From Rallus limicola (lineage: Eukaryota; Chordata; Aves; Gruiformes; Rallidae): a stretch of 64,000 bases of DNA. The translations under genes and the position numbers were made by a program. Location: positions 18,086,001-18,150,000 of the forward strand of contig JAKCOZ010000007.1 of assembly GCA_022605955.1 (NCBI GenBank), written 5' to 3'. The notes under the pieces were generated by a model. It did not search any database, was not told the DNA's origin, and worked only from the letters and a program-made list of their open reading frames with translations. Of this stretch, positions 24,811 through 37,240 are shown piece after piece. The number at the start of each line of letters is the position of its first letter. Position 1 is the stretch's first letter.

Positions 24811-26515
24811 TTAGGAAAGCTAAAGACCTGATAGAATTCAATCTGGTCAGGTACATCAGGGACAACAAGAAAAGGTTCTATACGTACATCAGTGATAAAA
24901 GGAAGACAAGAGAACAAAACAGGAGACCTAGTTACCCAGGATACAGAGACAGCTAAGGTACTCAAAGACATTTTTTCTTCAGTTTTCACCAGCAAGGGCT
25001 CTAGTCAAACTGCTCTGGTCACAGAAGGAAAAAGCAGAAACCAGGAAAATTAAGAACTGTCCAGAGTAGGATAAAATCAGGTTCGAGAACATCTAAGGAA
25101 CCTGAAGGTCTACAGGTCCATAGAACCTCATGAGAACCTGATACATACATACATCTGCAGGTCCTGAGGGAACTTCTCCATCATATTTTAGAAGTCATGG
25201 CAGTCTGAGGAAGTTCACACTGACTAGAAAAAGGGAAAAAAAAGAACTGCTGAGGAGCTATAGATCAGTCAGTGTCACTTCTGTGTCCAGCAAGATCACA
25301 GAGCAGATCCTCCTGGAAGTTATGCTCAGGGACATGGAAAATAAGGAGGTGATTGGTGATAGTCAACATGGCTTCACTATGGGCAAAACAAGCCTGAAAA
25401 ATTTGGTGGCATTCTTTCATGGGGTTATGCCATTGGTGGATGAGGAAAGAGTGACAGGCATCATCTACCTAGACTTGTGAAAAGAATTTGACACTGTCCC
25501 TCAAAGTATCCTTGTCTCTAAACTGGGGAGACCTGGATTCAACAGATGGACACTCAGTGGATGAGGACTGGCTGGACAGTCACACTCAAAGAGTTGTGTT
25601 CAACAGCTCAATGTCCAAGTGTAGATCAGTGATGAGTGGCATTCATCAGGGGCTGATGTTGAGAACAGCACTGTTTAACATCTTGATCAGTGACATGGAC
25701 AGTGCACCCTCAGCAAGTATGCTGATGACACCAGGCTGTGTGGTGCAGTTGACATGCTGGAGGGAAGGGATACCACCCAGAGGGACTTTGACCTACTTGA
25801 GAGTTGGGTCCATGTAAACCATATGAAGTTCAACAGGACTGAGTTCAACTTCCTGCACATGGGTCAGGGCAATCCCAAGCACAACTACAGGCTGGGCAGA
25901 GAATAGATTGAGAGCAGCCCCAGGCAGAAGGACTGTGTTGATTGAAGGAAGGGTGTTGATTGATTAAAAGCTCAACATAAACCAGCAATGCCTACTTGAA
26001 GCCCAGAAAACCAATCATATCCTGGGCTATGTCAAAACCAGTGGGATAACAGCTTGAGGGAGGTGATTCTGCTCTTGTAAGACCCCACCTGGAGTACAGC
26101 TATGAAGGCCCCATTACAAGAAGGATATGGAGCTGTTGGAGGGAGTCTAGAGAAAGGCCACAAAGACAATCAGAGAGATGGAGCATCTCTCCAATGAAGA
26201 CAGGCTGAGAGAGTTGGGGGATTGTTCAGCCTGGGAAAGAGAAGGCTCTGGGGAAACCTTATTGCAGCCTTCTATTACCCAAAGAGAGCCTACAGGAAAG
26301 CTGTAGAGGAACTGTTTGTCAGAGAGTGTAGTGATAGGACAAGGTGTAATGGGTTTAATCTAAAAGAGGGTAGGTTTAGACTACATATTAGGAAGAAATT
26401 CTTTACCATGAGGGTGGTGAGACAGTGGAATGGGTTGCCCAGAGAAGCTGTGGCTGCCCCCTCCCTGATAATGTTTGAGACCAGGCTGGATGGAGCCTTG
26501 GGCAACCTGGTCTAA
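24811..26515 (+). pseudogene. CR1 ORF2 reverse transcriptase remnant
   Basis: Protein similarity to CR1 ORF2 runs through several frames. 24811-24953 carries the pre-RT segment ([20 protein letters not shown], then SDKRKTRE). A shift near 24955 leads to [14 protein letters not shown]. 25283-25480 holds [20 protein letters not shown] and YLDL, where the motif A aspartate is kept but the next codon is TGA (25478-25480). 25488-25817 has another frame with RVVFNSSMSK and LFNILISDMDS. The catalytic YADD is encoded at 25718-25729 in yet another frame. 26222-26515 gives the C-terminus (MFSLGKRRLWGNLIAAF onward). The upstream endonuclease domain is absent. The enzyme once primed CR1 cDNA synthesis at the target site in the nucleus; this copy cannot. 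Confidence 0.9.
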
Positions 26516-26594
26516 TGGGGGGTATCCCTGCCCATGTTAGGGGGGTTGGAACTAGATGGTCTTTGAAGTCCCTTCCAACCCAAAGCAGTTTGTG

Positions 26595-26658
26595 ATTCTG
26601 TGATTCTGTGATTCTGTGATTCTGTGATTCTGTGATTCTGTGATTCTGTGATTCTGTG
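26595..26658 (+). repeat. (ATTCTGTG)8 CR1 3' terminal repeat
   Basis: Eight perfect head-to-tail copies of ATTCTGTG form the end of the CR1 copy. CR1 elements end in short octamer repeats rather than poly(A), and this is thought to matter for template recognition by the reverse transcriptase. The run is longer than the tails of the other copies here, which keep one or two degraded units. Confidence 0.95.
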
Positions 26659-29600
26659 AACAGGGCTTGAATCTATGAATAAAGAGCTTTTTCCTTTCTG
26701 TTGGTACCTACCAATTCAGAAAAACATAGCTTTGATTGACCTTGATAACTAAATGGACTGAATTATCCATTGCTCCTCTGAATGGGAACATTTGTAAGAC
26801 CCTGAGTATTTTATCAACTCTGGCAACAAAAGAACCTTCTGAGAAAATATATGGTACTTCATTAAATATGATCTCCGGATATCATATCATGTTTGCAACA
26901 GTGTATGTAGAGATTTTGTATAACTCATGGTCATATCATGCTTTTGCAAGCTACTCACCCTAATACCTGAAAGAGATAATCAGTGTTAGTAGTTCTTTTG
27001 TGAGATGATTGTATTTGTTAGCTGTGGGTAGAACTAAGGCCTCCTACCCAAGATAGCCTGGATCTAGGAGGACAGGTTCCTAGTTGGTATGTACTTCAAC
27101 ATGACAATCTGGGATTTACCAAAAGATTGCAATTGAAAATAATCCTTTGTTTCTGACTAGGGGAAAATATACTATTTTGTCCTTGTGGAACAAAAACTTT
27201 GATACCCAAAGTGCCCCCTAAGCTGGCACAGGGACCAAGAATTAGGCAGTCAAATCATGACACTGTGCATTTAGCTTCACAGAAGTCACATGAGGAATTT
27301 CCTTCTACTGTGATTACTGCTGGATAAAGCTTAATGGCTTGTAATTAGCACTCTCACCTGACAAGAAGCATCTAAAAGAGAGCAGCATGCCTGACCTAGT
27401 TGTCCTGGTTCCAGTAACAGCCAGCAAGGAAGGGTGGCCAATTCTCAAGGGTAATTCACCCCATTCTAAGTCAGGTGTCTAGTGAAAGGAGGTTGACTTC
27501 TCAAGCAGATCCCTTTGTCTCACACTGACTGAGTAACCAGCATTTACCGTCTAGGAAAGGTATGGTCTAGCATATCCTAAATGGTAAGAGCGGCATATGC
27601 TGAATACTTAATACCTCAGTTAGTTAACTCAGGTCCCATGCAGATGAATTTTTCTTCCACAAAAACCACAGATACAGAGAAAGGGATGAGATGAAATAAT
27701 CTGCTACCATGACATTCAATTTGGAGGCTCTTCCCACCAAACTTAGGAGCTCAGAGGCACTGGATACCATCAGCAAGGTCTCTCTGTAACAGCTGTTCAT
27801 AGATTTTTAGGCAGACATCAAAGAGCTAAGAAGTTGCTATAAAAATCAATAGAATTATATTTTTAACTTTTTTATGTCTCATGACTCACTTTTCTATCTT
27901 AAGCCTTCTGGGGTCCCATTTTCCAGCTTCTTCTATACAACCATGAAGGGAGAAATTTTTTTCCTACTTAAAAGCTGAGATTCTGATGATTTCATATTGC
28001 TGCAATAGCACAAAGTTTAAAAGTGCATATACGGTTTCCCTGAGAATACTATGAATTGGTCAGTCTAATTTAATACCTCATCATAAACAAATAACAGATA
28101 TCATTCTTTTTTCTTTTTTTTTTTAATTACCTCTACTTAGAAATTGCCCTTATTTATATCTTCCTCACAAAAGCTTAAAAACCAAATCTTCCCTCACTGA
28201 ATTCCCCTACATCTAATGCATCTGTTAGCACACTTCTTTGTGGCAACTTTTCTCTGGTTTTTGGTCTCTCTCATCACTGTTCTACTTTGACTAAAATGAG
28301 CCACAGCATAGATTACCTGGCAACAAGTTAGATTTTAAGCTCTGCAAGCCTTCAATGATATCTTTCAAAGCCATACATTTTCTTTTTACCAAGAATGTTC
28401 CCATGCTCCTTCACAGCACCGATGTCACTCAGATCTGACACATTCAGAACTAAATGGAAGACAGACTTCATTTCTTCATACAAAACACATTAGTCTTACT
28501 ATATTTGCAGTCACTCCAACTGCCTGCACACATGAACTCCAACCACCTTGGTATGATCAACAAATATAGCCTACCTGAAGAAACTGAATATTCGAAGTGT
28601 GAGGCTTGTAGGCTCCATAATTATAGATCGGAAGTCTATGTGGTCTGTTTACAAGAATTCCTCCTGAAGAGCCCTAAAGTCTTCTCCCTCACTGAGTTTG
28701 TGAGACTGGATTCATGAAAAACCAGCAATGGTATCTTCACTAAAATGTCTGGATGGTTTCATTGAAAAAAAAAGGCAAGAAAGCCTCATTACCAAAGTTA
28801 GCAGCTCAAACAATACCTGGAAATGGTGAAAGATTCTCAAAATCTCAGCATTTGTTCATCTCAGGGGATAAAACTAAATATAGTATCAAAATACAAACAA
28901 AGGAAAACCAAAATGGAAATCTATGTAGCAAATGTGAAAGAGCTTTTTGTTTGTAAAGAAAGATACTCTCTGCTTAAAAATCAATGTGTGGATAGATCAG
29001 AAAACCTTACCAAAAGTTTTTTTTAACAATTATGAATGATCGCTCAAGGGAATTCTTATATGTCAGTTTTATACTTCCTCATGTTAAATGAAGTGAAACC
29101 GCTGAGACCTCAGGCAGCTAGCTGCATCACCAGGCAAGGATGGAGTTAGTAATTTCCTTTTTTATCTGGACAGTAAAAAATGTTGCTGTAGCACCATAAC
29201 TTATAGCTTGTGACAAGGCAAAACTTTATGACTTCTGGATTTCTAAGTGGGTCGTAGGAGAAAAGAAAAAAGTCTAATTTATCAGAATCTTGATTATATA
29301 TTTTTTTTTTTAGCATAATGACTTGAAGATGAAGATTAAATTAATGGTTTAGTGCACATTTTCCTGTCTATCTCTCATTCTCTGTATTGATTTTAGAGTC
29401 CTATGGAAGGCAATCTCAACTAGTTACCATCTAAAAAAGGAGGGTTCAGCTGGGGTAACTCTTAGCATTTCAAAAGCAAACTGTTCAAATTTGATAATAA
29501 ATGAATAGGACAACATTATCTTTTTTTCTAAGTCTGAACTACAGAAAAAACAATGTAACCCTCTTCATCCTGATTTCACTAAGGACTGGAAGTCTGATGA

Positions 29601-32600
29601 ATAGGAGCAATCATCCAAAAGCACCACTGTCAGTCTAACTTTGCAATTTCAGTTGAAGATCTTTCCTGTAGGCTACAACAATACTGAGACTGGGTTAAAG
29701 AATTTGTCTTATGCTTTTTCTTATTTTTTATAGAATGCTATCACTATGGTATCTCTGCACTGTAAGTATAATTTCCTCCCAGAAACAGGGGTCTCTCCAG
29801 TCAAAATTTGCCCCCATGGAGGTGAAGGAAGCTGTAATAATTTCTTGGCTAAATAATCACAGATAATGCTCCCTACTTTGAAAGGAGTATTTTCTCTTTG
29901 GCATTGTCCACTATCGGTAAATCTCTGATGTTTATTCAATAGGACAGTGATTTGAAACACAGATTTCCAGGCAACAGTCATTAAGCTATGGAGTCTGAAT
30001 ATTTACTATGAATATTTTAAGTATTTTATATTAAGTAGATTAGCTTCACCAAGAAGGAATGAGGGATTCATCTTAGAGTATGCTATTGTGTGATAGCTGG
30101 TGCATTCTTGATCCGGTAGAAGATTTTCTGTTGCAAGGGTGATATGGCTTCAAATCTGTGTTCCAAAGAAAGCAGGAGAAGAAAATGAGCCTGTGTATTA
30201 TGCATGAGTGCTCCATGCACTGAGCTGTTGAGCATTTGAGATGGGTCATTGGGTTTTGTTTGTGACCCAAGCTGGTAAAGACATCCTGAAATATTTTATT
30301 ATATCAGAACTTGCCAAGAAGATCAGAAAAACACACATGTGGTTTCAGGTGCCCTGTTTGAAGGAGATTGTGCCAAGCAATAGAAATGAAGGACACTAGG
30401 AGTGTCTGGCTGAAGTCTCATGCCAAGGCTCCCAGGGCACCAACAGTGCTAGGCAATAGCTGACCATCAGTCTGGAATTAAGTGCCTACATGTGTATTAA
30501 ACCAAGAATTTGTGTGAATGAATTCTTCCAGGGTCTCTTCATCTCTCTGGTCCCAACAGGTCACACAGGTAAGACCGACTGACCCAGACACCCTAGAGTC
30601 ATATATTTGTTCTTGAGTTAATGAGCTCAAAAGGAAAAAAAAGGACATTTTGACAGTAGTCAAGGACATGTTGCACAGGAATTGCACACAGGTCTTCTGG
30701 ATGAATGGGCCGTTTCTTTCTCTGCAAATATCAGCAGACATAATGGAGGTAAACCTTATAATACATGCTGTAGGCCCAGTTCTTTTAAGACTTATACATG
30801 GACCTCCCATGCACCATTTTGTCTATGTTCAAGGGTTGACTCAAGTACAAGTACAGTCAAGAGTGAGTGCCCACTACTAGATTAATAGATGGAGCCTGTT
30901 GCCCTTTTTCTTGGAGCCCTACTGCTATCATGTGGCCAGAAAGGAAGGCAGCTGGGATCATGCAGCTGCCACTGTCACTAGAATAATTAATTTAGCCTGG
31001 AGCAAGCTACTGTGTGACTCCAAGGTGCCCTGGGAAAGAGAGCAACCAGGATTAGCAGACAGACTATCAGTTGAACACTTGAGAGATGAGATATCAAATT
31101 GATTTAATTCATATGGTTTTCGTTTTTTACAAAGTCCTTGAGAAAATGAGTGATTTGGGTCAATGCATGGAAAAACTTCAAAGGAGTCAGGATATTTTTG
31201 TCTTAGTTACTAAACAGGCATCCCACTGCTACAAACATATGAGACTTTACAGGTGATGTCTACCCTGATAAATAAAACAGACTAGGGAACCCTAAAGGCA
31301 AATGTCATAATGGCTCACAGCCATCTGGCTAAATTCTTTCTTCCTCCTCAAAACAATGTGGTCTAATCTAACCTTCCTACTGAGAGCAGCCCCTAACTTG
31401 TCTAATTCTCCAGAACATGCCAAGGCATTGTCTCAGAAAAATGCTGTTTGGCATAAGCCTGGATTGTACCAAGCACAAGTTCTAAAAACCAAACACTATG
31501 GACACTCATGGGCTGGCACTTAAGCCCCTGCCCTGGCTCTGTTCTGTCTCCTGGGGCAAGCATAACTGGAGAATCCTCTTAGCCTCCATGAACTCCTTCA
31601 GCCCACACAGCAAGGTCTAGAAAAGCACAGTTACAACCAGTTTCAGGTCCCGGAGCTCTGTATTAATAAGTCTTAGTTCTCCAACAACTTAGAGGAGCAA
31701 AATCAAACATGCACTGCATAAAAGAATATTTATGACAAAATATTTCTCAGTTGGCAGATGTTTTTCCTTAATGTTCGTCTAACCTGCCATGGTTGTGGGA
31801 GGATTTCCCATGATGTGTAATTTTGCAAGACTGTCTTCAAGGCCCCAATATTTCTGTCCTCTTTACCAGAACAATTTTAAAAGACCATTTTAATAGAGAG
31901 CTTTGGCTCTTGCAACCTTTTTAAGGTTTCTAAACATAACCACATATCTTAATTTTAAACATTCTAGCATGGCTGTCTTTTAAAAATGGGTCCTGGAACC
32001 TGTTAAGACTTTCATCAATTCATGGCTGAATGCTGACCAGGAGTTCAACACCACCTCAGGAAAAACAGTAACAATCTTAAAACGGTTGCCCACTTTGTTG
32101 TCAGAAACTGTGAAATTCTCCAGAATTGTGCAAAATCTGTTTGCCTTTATCTGATCAATGCAAACAATTGCAGTATTGGTGATGAAGCTCGACGACAGTA
32201 GGTGACTGACAGAACCTGTCTTTTCACTTGTAAAGAATTTGTGCCAGATGTTGTAAGTGCAAACATTGGACCTCAGCCGACATGCCAAGCTGCACACATG
32301 TTCACACTAGATTCTTGCTGGCAAAAGGAAATAGGGAGGGAATATAGATTCAGGGCCTTTTCAATACTGCCTTGAATGTTCAATTCATCCTCAGTTCTTC
32401 CTTCAGAAAGAATAATTTTGGGGTATGTTTTGAATTTCATCTTTTGTCGTTTTCAGCTTATGCCAATTTATTAAAATCCTTTGTTGAGTTCCAGCCATCA
32501 TTCTGGAATTATGGAAACTAGTTAGTGGAAGTTATTTAATAAAAGCTTATTTCTTTAGTAAGATCAGCTACAGCTATAAGATTTGGGCATAAAATTTAAT

Positions 32601-33662
32601 GGCAATATATCTGCATATCATAGAGAACTGGCATTTTTTGAGTGGTTTTCTGCTAAATTAAAAGAAACCCAACTGCCACTTAGAAGTCTGCCTGCCATGA
32701 AAGACATAAGCCCTATTATAACTATCACATCTTCAGCCTTGTCTTCACTCCCTGGGTGGATTTGCACAACTCACATTAACATTAATGGGAATTCCATGTA
32801 TGCATCACTTGGAGAAAATGCTCCCTAAGATATTTTATCATTATCTTTCTAGGCAGGTAGGGATGGCATCAATCATGCATTCAACACAGTTGCACAATGT
32901 GCATTATTAAAGCATCAGATGATAAAAAACAAAATAAAAAAAGCACAGACATTTCCAAACACCTTCTTCTTAAAATAGTAAGAAGGATCAAATGGAAAAG
33001 CTTTGAGAATCCTGTGAGAAGAACATGACTTAGTTGCATATTTTCCTGTAATTACAAAAGATCTAAAACCTAAGCTCACCCTTTCTCCTTCTAGAGAGAG
33101 CAGCAATGTGATAATAAAGACCAACCTCATTATGTAAGCAAGTCACAGATAAGATGCACTCAATTTATCATAAACATTCAGCGGGTGAAAAGAGAAGGGG
33201 GGAGTTTACATTGGAACTGTTTGACCTCCATGCTTTTTCTTTTTTTTCCTCTCTTTTTTTCTTAACAGAAAAAGATTTCTTCTCATAATTTTAATACTTC
33301 AGTAGAAATGTTTAGGTGCAGGGGAAAACAGGGGTTGTGAAAAATAGTACATGCAGACAGCCTCATGAGAGTTCTATGTACTGATCAGGAATTTTGTTCA
33401 CAACTAAGCTGTTCTGCCCTACCATGGGCAGGAACATGCAAGAGGAGACACCAGCATCATGCCACTGCCTCAGTCCTTCCCTCTTCTCTCCCTAGAAAAC
33501 TACAGCAGAAGAAAAGCAACCAACAACCTTGTCTCTGACAAGTCTTAACCTGATAATTCTGGGCATATCCAAACAGTGATGCAGAGAGGTAGGCAGCATT
33601 AACTAAACTAGTTCCAGAACCAGAAATACCCTAGGAACACGACACTGTATTCAAAGCAATTA
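26659..33662. other. Seven kilobases of unique DNA without genes
   Basis: No transposable element recognised. Frames of 60-110 codons (for example 30478-30810 minus, 31980-32297 minus, 28454-28717 plus) have no identifiable domain. A perfect donor-like CAG|GTAAGA occurs at 30566-30574, close behind CCCAACAG at 30552-30559, but the implied exon would be only 9 nt. T-rich runs occur near 28105-28125 and 33239-33263. I see no supported gene. Confidence 0.5.
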
Positions 33663-33744
33663 GCTTTTGGAATCCTGCACTTTTTTTCAGGACACAGCCA
33701 TGGCTTTTGGAATCCTGCACTTTTTTTCAGGACACAGCCATGGC
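33663..33744 (+). repeat. 40-bp perfect tandem duplication
   Basis: Two exact copies (period 40, 82 bp in all) of a unit containing CTGCACTTTTTTTCAGGACA followed by CAGCCATGG. Identity is complete, so the duplication is recent or recently homogenised. Each copy carries a splice-acceptor-like T-run plus CAG and an ATG in good Kozak context. Confidence 0.95.
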
Positions 33745-33840
33745 ATCCCATATCATATTACATGGGGGTATCAGTGGCAAACAAGGAGCAGCAGGAGGAA
33801 AGGAAAGCCTTTCATCAAAGCACCAAGGCCTACTGGCAAG
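33731..33840 (+). other. Exon-like segment with start codon and strong donor
   Basis: The segment starts after the acceptor-like TTTTTTTCAG of the second duplicate and ends at CTGGCAAG|GTAAGC (33840/33841), a near-consensus donor. An ATG at 33740-33742 in the context GCCATGG opens a frame that stays open for 33 codons plus two bases to the donor (beginning MASHIILHGGISG). No homology recognised. It could be a first coding exon of an unknown small gene, a non-coding RNA exon, or chance. Confidence 0.22.
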
Positions 33841-34114
33841 GTAAGCATCCTGTCACTCTTCCCACCTCTCTCTCCCCAAAATTACAAGGTTTTATTTTGT
33901 CTGTTAAAGGAAGTTCTAGGAATAAGCATCCTTCATTTTCAATTTCAAAAACAAATACAGGTTGCTAGTTGTGAGTGCTCCAGTGAGAGTTCAGCCTAGG
34001 CAGCCTTCTGCTGTCCCTGTAGGAGAAGTTACATGCATAATTTTTCTGGTTACATCTTTCAACCATCAGGCACAAATTTGCTTACACTAGCACTCTGACA
34101 TTCAAAGCATAAAC

Positions 34115-34886
34115 CTCATAAAGTTCAACAAGGCCAAGTGAAAGGTCCTACACATAGGTTAAAGCAATCCTCAGTAGTAACACAGACTAGGGTATGGGCT
34201 GATTGAAGGCAGCCCTGTGAAGAAGGACTTGGGGATCCTGGTGAATTAAAAGCTGGACATGAGGAAACAGCATGCACTTGCATCCTAGAAAGCCAACCAT
34301 GTCCTGGTCTGCACCAAATGCAGTTTGACCAGGGGAAGTGGTTCCCCCTCTACTCTGCTCTGGTGAAATTCCACCCGGAGTACTGCATCCGGCTCTGGGG
34401 TCCCTAGTACAAGAAGAACACAGAGCTGTTAAAGTAACTCCAGAGGAGGGCCACAAAAATCATCAGAGGGCCGAGACATCTGTCTTATGAAGGAATGCTG
34501 AAAGAGGCAGTATTGTCTGGAGAACAGAAGTCTGTGGGGAAATATAACTGTGGCCTTTTGATACATAAAGAGGTCTTACAAAAAAGAGAGACAGAGAGAC
34601 TTTTGACCAAGGTCTGTAGTGACAGGCAAGAGGCAACAGTTTTAAGCTGAAAGAGAGTTGATTTAGACTGGACACAAGGAAGTATTTTTTTATGAGGGTG
34701 GTGATGCCCTGACACAGGCTGCCCAGAGAAGCTGTGGCTGCCCCCTGCCTGGCAGTGTTCATGGCCAGGTTGGATGGGGCTTTGGACAACTTGGTCTAGT
34801 GGGGTGTCCCTGCCTATGGCAGGTGGGTTGGACTAAATGATCTTTAGAGGTCCCTTCCAACCCAAACCAGTCTGTGAGTCTATGAC
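34115..34886 (+). mobile_element. CR1 LINE, 5'-truncated copy
   Basis: Starts at CATAAAGTTCAACAAGGCCA, within the part of ORF2 downstream of the catalytic motif, and runs through the C-terminal region (GAAGCTGTGGCTGCCCCCTG, then GGATGGGGCTTTGGACAACT) to the 3' untranslated end and two decayed octamers (TCTGTGAG and TCTATGA). Multiple indels destroy the frame. The last third is best preserved. Confidence 0.92.
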
Positions 34887-36939
34887 AAAGAATCCCCTTC
34901 CCTTTACAACATTGTCATTCTGCCTGCACACAAAGATGAAAACAACACCATCTTCGAGTTAAAAATTGGACTAATTGTGTCTTAAGTTAGCAGAGATGGT
35001 GACATGGGCATTTTGTCAGAACTGCTCTCAGATTGATTTATTTTTTCCCTTCACCTCCAGAGCAGCACAGTGGAAGTAGGGAGTAGCTACCAGGAAAAAA
35101 ATTACCTGGGCTGCAACCAGAATATCCCTCTAGTTAATGGCTTACAACTGTTGTGTTGACCCCAGGCCACAAAAGACTGAAGCCCCATAAAAGCTTCACT
35201 CCCAAATTTCAGCTGAAGCTGAAGGGCTTTTGCTTTTAGCTCTTGAGATGTCCAGTTTTTGTCAGACAAATTTATGGCTGTCACATAAGGGTGCAGCTGC
35301 ACGAAGGTCGCAAGCACAGGACAGTTCAGAGAATTAGTCCCTCTGTATTATCAATATTCAAGACAGTCAAGTCTTATGCTTTAAACATCTAATTTTAAGA
35401 AGTCCCCTCCCCCCACAAAAAAATTAACATATTCATAGTTAAAATAGAGAAATCAAGTTATTTAATACCTGCAGAAAAGTAGCAGGCCTACAATTTAGAT
35501 ATAACAACATTTCGGGTACTGATTCCATCTAGCAAAATGTCATTCCAGCAAGTCATACTGGGATCAGCAAGGGAGGAATGAGAGAGCCACACATTCTTTG
35601 TGATGCTTCATTTCTGTGATATACACCTCCTAGCACTTTAGTGAATCACCGGTGCTGCCACACTACAAATAATAAATAACATTACCAGCAGAGCTCATAT
35701 ATTTCTATTCCCTTGTGCCTATCACAAACCCATTTAAAGATGTTTTCAGTTCTGAACACATTAGAAATTATTTCAAACAAAAGTTTTCTTAAAAGAATGT
35801 GACAGTTTTAAATACTGGAAATTTAGTGGGATAAACACAGAATAAACACAGACCCCAGTACACTGTCTCAAAAAGGTACATTCAAAGAGCAGCGTAACGA
35901 CATCTTTTCAAGTACTGCAGACATTGGAGGACAAAATTTTAGCTTTTGTCCAGAAGTCTTGCTTGTGTTATTATATGTCACAACTATTTGCACTAGGGCA
36001 GTATGAAGAGAGAGAAGACTGCATTTGTAGTTCCTTTGTGGGACCGAGCATTCTTGTAAACTAAATCTAATTTGCAATTCTAACACAGGTGGTCAGAAGT
36101 TATCTAGGGCATAGGAGTGCACCTGAGCAGTTTCAATGCTTGAAGAAAACAAATCTTACCATACAGCAAATGTGAAAACTGAAGTGCATGAAAATCTTTC
36201 TGAGGGAGCAAACTGATTGAGTATGTTGGTCAAGATAGACAAAATTAAATAGTCAAAGATCTGCCATGGATGATCAAATAGAGTTCTTGTCTCTGGTATC
36301 ACATGATTAGATGACTCTTCCTAGTAAAACAAATACATAAATAAATGGCAAAGCATGTGGAGCCAAAGCAAAAGACTGTAGTAAAGATACCAAGCAAATG
36401 CAGCTTTTTTTTTTTTTTAATAGAGCTCATTCATTATTGGGATATTTTATGATGGATTTGTTATTTGTCATTACTCATTGTCACACTCAGACCATTAGTT
36501 TTTACTCAATGGATCAATTCTGTACAGGCTAAAAGCATTCTGTAGTTCCTAGTCAGGTGACACTGGTTAGCTGCTGTTACTCTAACCAGAGAGCTCTGTC
36601 TGTTTTCCAGCTTGACCAGGCAGAAACCCCCGCAGCAGTGACACTGCCATATGCATGATCTGAAACCAGTTTCTGCAATATGTGGTTTCTGCAAGGAAAA
36701 AAGTTCACTTACTAGTTCTAAGTTTGCTTTCCATGGAAATTCAGGCCGATGAAACTCACACTGATGGATATCTAAAACAAGAGGGAAATTTGGGCTAAAA
36801 ATCCTTCCAGCACTTGCTCTTTAGTGTATTTCTCCAGCTATTGTCCTATTGCCTAAAGATGCTGGACCAACAGAAGTATGAGGAAATATAACCATACACC
36901 CCTGGTTTACATGTCACTGCAAAATCTGCAGACAAATAA
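34887..36939. other. Unique DNA, nothing recognised
   Basis: AT-rich with short chance frames only. A run of 14 T's lies at 36405-36418. No repeats of known family seen. Confidence 0.5.
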
Positions 36940-37240
36940 ACAAGTAACCTCATCAGGAGGAAATCTCCCTGCTCCCTTCTGTGCAAGGGCAGAGGGCTGA
37001 AGTCAGGAACTGTGCTGCCAGGAGGGATGGAGAAGGTCCCTCAGCATCACAGAGGGCTGTTACAGCAAATGGCTGTCGGAGCAGGGACTCAGAGAAGGAT
37101 GTAAAGGAAGGGGGATGGTGGGGGAAAGGACCAAGGGTGCAGAGGGACTACTTTGCTAATAAATTAAGATGCAATACAACAACCAGAAAAGCAGAGGCAG
37201 CTCTGTGGCTGCTGCTCCACTCCCTAAAGAGTTTGCATAG
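36940..37240 (+). other. Purine-rich GC-elevated block
   Basis: About 250 bp dominated by GGA, AGG and AGGG words on the plus strand, with an 87-codon frame at 36981-37244. The predicted peptide is Arg/Ala/Glu-rich, which follows from base composition, and matches no family I know. Possible non-coding exon, old repeat or plain composition. Confidence 0.2.

Larger units (their letters stand above)
24740..26658 (+). mobile_element. CR1 LINE, longest copy in window, 3' end intact
   Basis: About 1.9 kb of a 5'-truncated CR1 in sense orientation. It starts just upstream of the reverse transcriptase domain, continues through the catalytic region and the ORF2 C-terminus, and closes with the 3' untranslated segment (GGTCTTTGAAGTCCCTTCCA) and the octamer tail. 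The 5' boundary is approximate because similarity fades gradually between about 24640 and 24760. Frameshifts and stops make it non-functional. Confidence 0.92.

Noticed and set aside
27400..27440. Second copy of the LTR starting TGTCCTGG at about 27404
   Set aside because: Similarity stops after about ten bases.
30552..30574. Micro-exon between CCCAACAG and CAG|GTAAGA
   Set aside because: The implied exon is 9 nt with no supporting frame or conservation evidence.
33405..33450. Additional CR1 3' fragment (CTACCATGGGCAGGAACATG)
   Set aside because: Only about 20 bp resemble the CR1 antisense end; the expected neighbouring segments are absent.
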